This document shows positions 14,168 through 20,059 of a stretch of DNA of 20,059 nt, in pieces (within the stretch, counting starts at the first letter, position 1; every line of letters begins with the position of its first letter). The DNA is taken from positions 1 through 20,059 of the forward strand of contig CAZNYC010000075.1 in the NCBI GenBank assembly GCA_964577175.1, read 5' to 3'. Under the pieces are notes generated by a model that worked only from the letters and a program-made list of their open reading frames with translations, was not told the origin of the DNA and made no database searches. Origin of the DNA: BS750m-G62 sp964577175 (GTDB taxonomy: Bacteria > Planctomycetota > Phycisphaerae > FEN-1346). The position numbers were made by a program, and so were the translations under genes.

Positions 14168-15505
14168 ATGGCAGGTACCATGACACGCCGCAACATGCTC
14201 CTCGCCGGCGCCGCCGGCGCGGGCCTGGTGGTCCTCCGGTCCGGCATCGTGACCGGCGCCGACGCCCCCGGCAACAAACTCAACATCGCCGGCATCGGCG
14301 TGGGCGGCCGGGGCTGGGCGGACCTGAACGGCGTCAAGAGCGAGAACATCGTCGCCCTGTGCGACGTGAACGCCAAGAACCTGGCCAAGGCCGCCGACAA
14401 GTTCCCCAAGGCCGAGACCTACGTCGACTGGCGCAAGTGCCTGGAGCAGAAGGACCTCGACGCCGTCGTCTGCGCCACGACCGACCACACGCATGCCTTT
14501 ATATGCACGTGGGCGATCAACCGCGACCTGCACGTCTACTGCGAGAAGCCGATCGCCATCACGGTGGAAGAGGCCCGGCTGGTCCGGAAGAAGTACATGG
14601 AGAAGCAGGACAAACTCGCCACCCAGATGGGCACGCAGATTCACGCCTCCGACAATTATCGCCGGATGGTCGAGATGATTCGCGGCGGGGCGATCGGCAC
14701 GCCCCAGGAAGTCCGCGTCTGGTGCAGCCGCAAGCCGAAGGGCGGCAGTTACCTCCCCGCCGCCGGCGACCCGCCCGACCACCTCAACTGGGACCTCTGG
14801 ATCGGCCCCGCCCCCATGCACCCCTACAACTCCGGCTACATGGGCGGATGCCTGGCCTGGAACCGATTCTGGGACTTCGGCGCCGGACAGATCGGCGACA
14901 TGGGCTCCCACATGATGGACATGGCCTACTGGGGCTTCGGCCTCTCCCTGCCCACCTCCTGCAAGGCCAAGGGCTCCGAGCCCAAGAGCACCGATACCTG
15001 CCCCACCTGGCTCGAGGCCGAATGGGATCACCCCGCCAACGACTGGCGGCCGGCCGTCAAGGCCTACTGGTACGACGGCGGCAAGAAGCCCGGACTGCCC
15101 TCGAAGACCTTCGACCGCGAGCACCTCTTCAAGGGCGCCCTCTTCAAGGGCGAGGAGGGGTACCTGCTGGCCGACTACGGCTTCCGCATCCTCATGCCGA
15201 CCAGCGGCGACATGACGCACTACACCGCCCCCAAGGGGAAGGACGACCTCATTCCGCCCTCGCCCGGCCATCACAAGGAATGGATCATCGGCGCCAAGAC
15301 CGGTAAGCCGACCCTCTGCAACTTCGATTACTCCGGCGCCCTCATCGAGGCCAACATGCTCGCCCTGGCCGCCTACCGCGCCGGCAACGCGCCCGGCAAC
15401 AAACCGCTCCAGTACGACCCGGCGACCGGCAAGGTCACCAACTGCCCCGCCGTCGCACAGTACCTCAAGAAAGAGTATCGCGACGGGTGGGTGCTGGACG
15501 GATAG
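14168..15505 (+). CDS. Tat-exported Gfo/Idh/MocA family oxidoreductase 2
   Basis: This 445-residue paralogue of the preceding gene starts MAGTMTRRNMLLAGAAGAGL, a twin-arginine signal, with GIGVGGRG in the nucleotide-binding fold and CEKPI in the middle. It shares with its neighbour long stretches such as LVVLRSG, DHTH, WDLWIGPA, WDFGAGQIGDMGSH, HKEWI and CNFDYSG, so the pair arose by duplication and then diverged well beyond recent copies. AAGGAG at 14155-14160 with seven-base spacing fixes the start at 14168; an earlier in-frame ATG at 14081 has no such site. The residues after the hydrophobic stretch (GADAPGNK) give no clear cleavage site, so it may stay anchored. Probably a sugar oxidoreductase outside the cytoplasm; the substrate is unknown. 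Confidence 0.92.
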   Translation: MAGTMTRRNMLLAGAAGAGLVVLRSGIVTGADAPGNKLNIAGIGVGGRGWADLNGVKSENIVALCDVNAKNLAKAADKFPKAETYVDWRKCLEQKDLDAVVCATTDHTHAFICTWAINRDLHVYCEKPIAITVEEARLVRKKYMEKQDKLATQMGTQIHASDNYRRMVEMIRGGAIGTPQEVRVWCSRKPKGGSYLPAAGDPPDHLNWDLWIGPAPMHPYNSGYMGGCLAWNRFWDFGAGQIGDMGSHMMDMAYWGFGLSLPTSCKAKGSEPKSTDTCPTWLEAEWDHPANDWRPAVKAYWYDGGKKPGLPSKTFDREHLFKGALFKGEEGYLLADYGFRILMPTSGDMTHYTAPKGKDDLIPPSPGHHKEWIIGAKTGKPTLCNFDYSGALIEANMLALAAYRAGNAPGNKPLQYDPATGKVTNCPAVAQYLKKEYRDGWVLDG

Positions 15506-15568
15506 GAATTCGGACTTCGGATTTCGGATGGACGGATACCGCGCGGCGGGTCTCCGCACCCGCCGCGC
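15506..15568. repeat. TTCGGATT-type repeat and family C hairpin after the oxidoreductase genes
   Basis: Directly after the stop codon is a TTCGGA-rich stretch (15506-15535, three near-copies of TTCGGAYTT). A perfect hairpin follows: arms GCGCGGCGGGT (15541-15551) and ACCCGCCGCGC (15558-15568), loop CTCCGC. The hairpin could act as a transcript end but lacks a T tract. Between 15569 and 15645 nothing further is recognisable. Confidence 0.7.
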
Positions 15569-15645
15569 TTCTTCTTTGCGCGCCAGGTCCGCCGCCAGCG
15601 GGCCTCCGTCCCACCCTTATCCTGATACCCAAAACGCCACTTAAT

Positions 15646-15674
15646 TTGACTAAAGGCCGTTTCTGAGGTATAGT
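15646..15674 (+). promoter_or_regulatory. Strong candidate promoter of the PEP-CTERM gene
   Basis: TTGACT (15646-15651), exactly 17 bases, then TATAGT (15669-15674): five of six consensus bases in each box, in a locally AT-richer patch of an otherwise GC-rich region. The start would be near 15681, about 254 bases before the ATG. Confidence 0.7.
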
Positions 15675-15680
15675 ACGATC

Positions 15681-15934
15681 TGAAGTGTCGTGTAAGCACC
15701 CGGGGCCGAAACCGTGCGCCAGGCGTGCGGGGCGGCCCCTTTTGCTGCCGTGCACGACCCTGCGCCCACCGCCGGCGGCGGGACGGAGCCGGCCGTTACC
15801 TCCGGCGGGGGGGGCAGCCCACCAAAACGACCACGCCGGCCGCATGCCGCCGCCGGCGCAGGGCGATCCAGGACCGTCCCCGCTCCGTCCGGCGGGGCAC
15901 GGGGGGACGTTTCAGACCGGGGAGAGAACGAACC
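15681..15934 (+). promoter_or_regulatory. Long 5' leader of the PEP-CTERM gene
   Basis: The predicted leader is about 254 bases, very GC-rich, with several possible stems, and ends with GGGGAGAG shortly before the ATG at 15935. I recognise no known riboswitch class in it. The frame is open throughout, but the reading is arginine-rich with no signal-peptide character, so it is treated as non-coding. Confidence 0.35.
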
Positions 15935-18900
15935 ATGCATCCGTTTTCCCGACTCACGACCGTCGTGCTGGCATTGATGGCCCTGCTGGCGGCCGCACCC
16001 GACGCCTCCGGCCAACTGTTTCAGGCCGATTGGGCCGGCGCGGGCCCCGGTTACTGGGACGACCCGGCCATGTGGAACTGGCCGGGCGGCGGCGCCCCGC
16101 CCGAGGGGTATCCCCACGACACGTGGGCCGACATGTACGACTGCCGGCTGCTCGCCGGCGGCGACATGGCCGTCCTCCGCGACGACGCCGGCGTCTTCGA
16201 CGTCATGCTCGCGCAGGAACTGAAACTGGTCGACGACGCGACCCTCACCCTGACCGCCCACGTGGACGACGGCTTTCTGCCGGGAGCCGCCTGGCACACG
16301 ATGTGGCCGCACCGGTATCCGCTGGCCATCAGCCAGAACGGGCTGCTGCACGGCACGGGGGAGGTCCGGGCCCTCGGCGCCGGCATCATCGGCACCGTCA
16401 AGGCCATCGGCGTGGGCGAGGACCTGACCTTCGCCGTCGACGACATCTTCCTGGACGGCGCCGGCGGCGCCCGGCTCGAGGCGCGGGACTACGGCTCCCT
16501 GACCGTCCAGTGCAACGATCTCGAAATCGTCTCGGGCGGCCAGCAGGGCACCATCCGGGCCGTCGACAACGCCCGCCTCCGCCTGAGCGGCCACATTCAC
16601 GGCACGGGTGACCCGATCCTGGCCGACACCGGCTCCACGCTGGAACTCGACGGGGCAAAGGTGGAGTACGGCAACGCGCTGCGCGTCCAGAACGGCAGCC
16701 ACGCCGACATCCGGGACTCCTCCGTCCTGACCACCGACGTCAGCGTGGATCACGGCAGCACGATGCACGTGTACAACTCGACGTTCTACGATGCACTGCT
16801 TCCGGGCGGCCCCGACGTCACCGTCATGAACTCCGGCGGCGGGTTCAGCCATCTTGCCGTCAAACAGGGGTACTCCCACATCGGCAACCTCAACGTCCAG
16901 GAAGGCTCCACGCTGACCGTCGAAGCGGCGGGCCACCTGGAGGTGGACCACATGGACCTGGGGCCCAGCGCCGTCTGCACCGTCTCAGGCGTTATCGAAA
17001 CGCTGTCGCCCACCTCGTGGAGCGGCAGCAGCGGGAACGTCGTCCTGGCGGGCGGCGAGATTCGCGGCGGGTTCCAGAGCGACGTGCCCCTCTCGGGCTA
17101 CGGCACCATCGCCACCAGCGAACCCGGGCCGACGTACCCGGGCCTCCAGTTGCAGGCAGACCTGGCGGTCGAGAACGGTGTCCTGGAACTGGCGCCCGGC
17201 GCCTTCCTGGCCCACGAATCGCCCGTGACGCACAGCGTGAAGGTCTTTGACGGCGCCGAGTTCTTCATCAACGACGCCATGTACTTGAACGAGCATGGCC
17301 AGGTAGGCGTGAAGCACGGCGGCACGCTCCGTCTGTACGAGGCCACTCTCGACGGCGGCGACGGCGAAGTCCGGTTGGGCATCCCCGGCGGCAGTTCCAT
17401 ATGGGATGCCTCGTTGGTCGCCACTGGCGAGAACGAGAGCGAGTACGATCTTGTCCTGCTCGACGGAGGCTCTGTCGCCTCCATCCAGTGGGGCGAGACG
17501 GAATTCGGCGGACTCGCCAACGCCGGCGAGATCTCGATCCTGCCCGGCGCCTCGCTCCTCATCGACGTCGAGGACGCCCCCGGTGCCGACCGGTTCGAGA
17601 ACACCAACGAGATCGTCGTCGGAGGCCGCCTCGAGGTTCGCCTGAACAACGAAACCACCGGCACCAACGAGGGGCTCATCGAACTGTACGACGACGGCGT
17701 CTTTCACCTCTGGGGCAATCTGGAGGGCGAGGGCGACATCCTTGTCGCCGACGACGGCACGTTCCATCCACACGATTGCGAGTACGTGGGCGGCGGCCAG
17801 AGCATTCGTCTCGAAGGCGGCACTCTCCGCGGCGCCATGTACACCGACCACGCCGTCGGAGGTTACGGCACCGTGACGGGCGCCTTCCTCGTCGAGACCG
17901 GCGGCATCACGGCCGACACCTTCGGCGAGACCCTCCTCATCACGAACGCCCAGGTGCAACTCATCGGCGACGAACAGGACGGCGGCCTGACCGCCGCCGA
18001 AGGCGCCATCCTCAAGATCGAGGACGCCGGCGTCATGTCCCCCGACGACGACGACCCCGGCAACATGCCGCGATTCCGCGTCCGCGGGCCCGCCGGCGCG
18101 GCGCCGCCCTCCGACCCGTCGCCCATGACGATCATGTTCCTCCGCGACGCCTCCGTCAGGCTGCCCGGCCACGTGGGAGCCGGCGGAATACTCGTCGCCG
18201 ACGGAGACACCGAACTCCTCGGTGTCGAGGTCCACAACCGCGGCCAAATGGTGGTCTGGGACGAAACGGCGATGGTCCGTCTGGACGTCGGCACGATGGA
18301 TCCTTTCACCGAGGCGGAAGGCGGCGGCGAGGCCCTCATCACGCCCGGCGCCACCCTCAGCGTTCAGAGCGTCGGCGTGTTCGACGGCACGCAGGGCGGC
18401 CAGGGCCTCCTGCGGGTCGAGGGCGATCTCCACTTCCGGAACTGGGAGTCGGAGATGGGCTACGATTGTACCCTCGAGGGCAACGGCATCGTGGAACTGG
18501 CCGGCGGCGTCATCAGCGGAGAGGCCACGGTCCTCCACAACATGCCGCAGAGCATCCACGGCCACGGGCGCATCAGCGCCGCCCTCGTCAACTCCGGCAC
18601 CGTCTCGGCCGACACGCCGGGCGCCTGGCTCCGTCTCGACACGAACGACAAGGTCAGCGACGGCCTGATCGAGGCCACCGAGGACAGCCTCCTCGCCCTC
18701 GATGAGATCCGCCTCGACAACTACGGCACGATCGATATCCACACGGACGCGCGCCTCCTCGTCGACGCCTCCATCCTCGACTGCCACGACACCGGCACCC
18801 TGAACGTGGACGGCGGCGCGAGCCTCGAACTCCGCCGCGGCGGCGCCATCGTCAACTGCCCCGCCATGGCCACCGGCCTCGGCAGCACGATGCTCGTCGG

Positions 18901-19804
18901 CGGCGTCGGCCAGACCACCGCCCCCGACCCGGACGTGGCGTACAACGAGTTCGCCCTCCCCGCCATGGACCACGCCGGCACCCTCACGGTCTACGACCCC
19001 GTCACCACCGGCCAGGCCGCCCCCGACACCGGCCACACCGTCCTCACGGTGGGCGGCGATTTCGACACCTCCGGCCAGGTCACCGTCGACGCCGGCAGCA
19101 CGATGCTCGTCCAAGGCCCGTACACCCAGTCCGACGGCACGACGACGGTCGACGGCCTCATGGTCGCGCTCGGCGGCCCCGTCGTCATCGACGGCGGGAC
19201 GATGGACGTCAGCGCCGCCGACACCGGCACTCTCGACCTCACGGAAAACAACCTCGTCGTCGACTACGAGCGGGGCGCGAGCCCGTTTGACCAAGTCGAG
19301 GCCTGGGTCGTCTCCGGCTACGGCGGCGGGACGTGGGACGGCACCGGCATCGCCTCCAGCACGGCCGCCGGCGACGGAATGCCGACGGCCGTCGGCGTCG
19401 GCGACAACGTCGACCCGCTGCTCGGCCTGGAGGACCTCGAGGGCGAACCGCTCGACGCCGACGGCACCGACGTCCTCGTCAAGTTCACCTGGTACGGCGA
19501 CGTGAACCTGGACGGCGTCGTCGACGCCGCCGACTACGCCGTCATGGACCAGTCGTGGAACGGCGGGAGCCAGTCGCCCGCCGGCGGTGGGGATTGGCGG
19601 TGGGCGTGCGGGGACGTGAACTACGACGGCACCGTCGATGCGGCCGACTACGCCCTCATCGACCAGGTGTGGAACAACTACGGGGGCCAGACGCTGGACG
19701 CCGGTGCCCCGGCCCCGCTGGGCGGAGCGGCCGTCCCCGAGCCGGCGACGCTGGCGCTCGTGGTCCTCGGGGCGGGGGCCATGCTGGCCCGTCGGCGGTC
19801 GTAG
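15935..19804 (+). CDS. Large secreted modular protein with dockerin-like pair and PEP-CTERM tail
   Basis: This 1289-residue protein has a signal peptide (about 1-26, hydrophobic VVLALMALLAAA), a long glycine- and aspartate-rich beta-structured region, two dockerin-like calcium-binding loops (DVNLDGVVDAADY from 1189, DVNYDGTVDAADY from 1227), and a C-terminal VPEPATLALVVLGAG followed by ARRRS (1267-1289), the PEP-CTERM sorting signal read by an exosortase. Three modules of roughly 230-255 residues each contain a related block: GGEIRG then GYGTIA (near 386), GGTLRG then GYGTVT (near 641), GGVISG then GHGRIS (near 874). This suggests a long beta-helix or surface fibre. GGGGAGAG precedes the ATG. 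No exosortase is in the window. The sorting type is clear; the biological role is unknown. Confidence 0.92.
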   Translation: MHPFSRLTTVVLALMALLAAAPDASGQLFQADWAGAGPGYWDDPAMWNWPGGGAPPEGYPHDTWADMYDCRLLAGGDMAVLRDDAGVFDVMLAQELKLVDDATLTLTAHVDDGFLPGAAWHTMWPHRYPLAISQNGLLHGTGEVRALGAGIIGTVKAIGVGEDLTFAVDDIFLDGAGGARLEARDYGSLTVQCNDLEIVSGGQQGTIRAVDNARLRLSGHIHGTGDPILADTGSTLELDGAKVEYGNALRVQNGSHADIRDSSVLTTDVSVDHGSTMHVYNSTFYDALLPGGPDVTVMNSGGGFSHLAVKQGYSHIGNLNVQEGSTLTVEAAGHLEVDHMDLGPSAVCTVSGVIETLSPTSWSGSSGNVVLAGGEIRGGFQSDVPLSGYGTIATSEPGPTYPGLQLQADLAVENGVLELAPGAFLAHESPVTHSVKVFDGAEFFINDAMYLNEHGQVGVKHGGTLRLYEATLDGGDGEVRLGIPGGSSIWDASLVATGENESEYDLVLLDGGSVASIQWGETEFGGLANAGEISILPGASLLIDVEDAPGADRFENTNEIVVGGRLEVRLNNETTGTNEGLIELYDDGVFHLWGNLEGEGDILVADDGTFHPHDCEYVGGGQSIRLEGGTLRGAMYTDHAVGGYGTVTGAFLVETGGITADTFGETLLITNAQVQLIGDEQDGGLTAAEGAILKIEDAGVMSPDDDDPGNMPRFRVRGPAGAAPPSDPSPMTIMFLRDASVRLPGHVGAGGILVADGDTELLGVEVHNRGQMVVWDETAMVRLDVGTMDPFTEAEGGGEALITPGATLSVQSVGVFDGTQGGQGLLRVEGDLHFRNWESEMGYDCTLEGNGIVELAGGVISGEATVLHNMPQSIHGHGRISAALVNSGTVSADTPGAWLRLDTNDKVSDGLIEATEDSLLALDEIRLDNYGTIDIHTDARLLVDASILDCHDTGTLNVDGGASLELRRGGAIVNCPAMATGLGSTMLVGGVGQTTAPDPDVAYNEFALPAMDHAGTLTVYDPVTTGQAAPDTGHTVLTVGGDFDTSGQVTVDAGSTMLVQGPYTQSDGTTTVDGLMVALGGPVVIDGGTMDVSAADTGTLDLTENNLVVDYERGASPFDQVEAWVVSGYGGGTWDGTGIASSTAAGDGMPTAVGVGDNVDPLLGLEDLEGEPLDADGTDVLVKFTWYGDVNLDGVVDAADYAVMDQSWNGGSQSPAGGGDWRWACGDVNYDGTVDAADYALIDQVWNNYGGQTLDAGAPAPLGGAAVPEPATLALVVLGAGAMLARRRS

Positions 19805-19823
19805 TACTACAACGCTACTTCCC

Positions 19824-19851
19824 GCGCGGCGGGCCTCCTGGCCCGCCGCGC
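19824..19851. terminator. Perfect 12-bp hairpin downstream of the PEP-CTERM gene
   Basis: Arms GCGCGGCGGGCC (19824-19835) and GGCCCGCCGCGC (19840-19851) enclose TCCT, 19 bases after the stop codon. The stem shares GCGCGGCGGG with the hairpin at 15541, so it is probably a family C member. No T tract follows, so it could be a terminator of a non-classical kind or an mRNA 3' barrier. Confidence 0.55.
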
Positions 19852-19913
19852 ACGGCCGGGATTCCCGTTTTCACGGCAAGGGCCTCTCCCGCATACAATC
19901 TCACCATGAAACG

Positions 19914-19936
19914 CACTGGCGGGCAAGCCGCCAGTG
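19914..19936. repeat. Family B hairpin near the window end
   Basis: Perfect nine-base arms CACTGGCGG (19914-19922) and CCGCCAGTG (19928-19936) enclose GCAAG. The stem sequence differs from other family members while the loop and the pair of G residues before it are kept. Confidence 0.8.
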
Positions 19937-19985
19937 GCATCCCGCCCTTCGCCCCACCCAAGGACCAGTGACGAAGGACAAAGAC

Positions 19986-20059
19986 CTACGCCGTAACCGC
20001 CTCCGCCACCAGGTCGCCCACCTCGCGGGTGGTGTAGCCCATGCGGCCGGCGGCCATGC
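19986..20059 (-). CDS. C-terminal fragment of a protein continuing past the window
   Basis: The minus strand holds 23 sense codons and a TAG stop (19988-19986), ending in GRMGYTTREVGDLVAEAVTA. The 5' part lies beyond the window. The amphipathic TTREVGD stretch is faintly like the C-terminal TREMGD region of isopropylmalate-dehydrogenase-type enzymes, but this is too short to assign a function. It is convergent with the PEP-CTERM gene. Confidence 0.4.
   Translation of the reverse strand, partial: MAAGRMGYTTREVGDLVAEAVTA

Noticed and set aside
15725..15934. N-terminal extension of the PEP-CTERM protein by 70 codons
   Set aside because: The extension is arginine-rich and would bury the signal peptide; the ATG at 15935 has a GGGGAGAG site and starts a normal signal sequence.
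19906..19971. 21-codon plus-strand ORF beginning MKRTGGQAAS
   Set aside because: The reading is mostly a family B hairpin, with no ribosome site and no family.
1..20059. tRNA or rRNA genes
   Set aside because: No cloverleaf pattern with a GTTCRA-type T loop or rRNA-like stretch was seen by eye on either strand; a tRNAscan run would settle it.

Overview
The window is GC-rich (by eye about 70%) bacterial chromosome, most likely from an uncultivated planctomycete. The evidence is a PEP-CTERM protein with a dockerin-like calcium-binding pair, two Tat-exported Gfo/Idh/MocA oxidoreductases, a DUF1080-ThuA fusion, and a BatA-type von Willebrand factor A (VWA) protein next to a DUF58 protein. The run of exactly 100 N at 6768-6867 shows that it is a scaffold, probably a metagenome-assembled genome.

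Layout. 1-563: repeat-filled DNA and a cold-shock protein gene on the minus strand. 564-1116: cold-shock leader and promoter, then a MITE-like element. 1117-6687 (plus): rsmD, a DUF58 VWA protein, a BatA-like membrane protein and a CCA-adding/poly(A) polymerase family enzyme. 6937-10425 (minus): the fatty-acid synthesis cluster fabD-fabG-acpP-fabF. 10642-12270 (minus): an exported DUF1080-ThuA fusion. Divergent from it, 12587-15505 (plus): two paralogous Tat-exported oxidoreductases. 15935-19804 (plus): a 1289-residue secreted protein with three large internal modules, a dockerin-like pair and a PEP-CTERM sorting tail. 19986-20059 (minus): the C-terminal end of a gene that continues outside the window.

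How the genes work together. The fab cluster is housekeeping type II fatty-acid synthesis. The DUF1080-ThuA protein and the two oxidoreductases face each other across one promoter region. They plausibly form an extracytoplasmic oxidise-then-cleave route for glycosides (3-keto-sugar chemistry). The DUF58 and BatA-like proteins look like part of a MoxR-type membrane assembly, but no MoxR ATPase is in view.

The most unusual content is intergenic. Nearly every gap is filled by short structured repeats. Family A is a long inverted repeat with GTCATTCTGAG ends. Family B is hairpins whose stems vary with compensating changes around a conserved RCAAG loop. Family C is hairpins with a CTCCG-type loop. 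There are also a TGTTGCC tandem, a TTCGGATT-type repeat and a MITE-like element. Three genes have 3' ends altered by such sequence: rsmD appears extended through three hairpins, and the 3' ends of cca and fabD are each duplicated around a hairpin. Promoter-like sites share a TTGAC-N16/17-TANNNT pattern.
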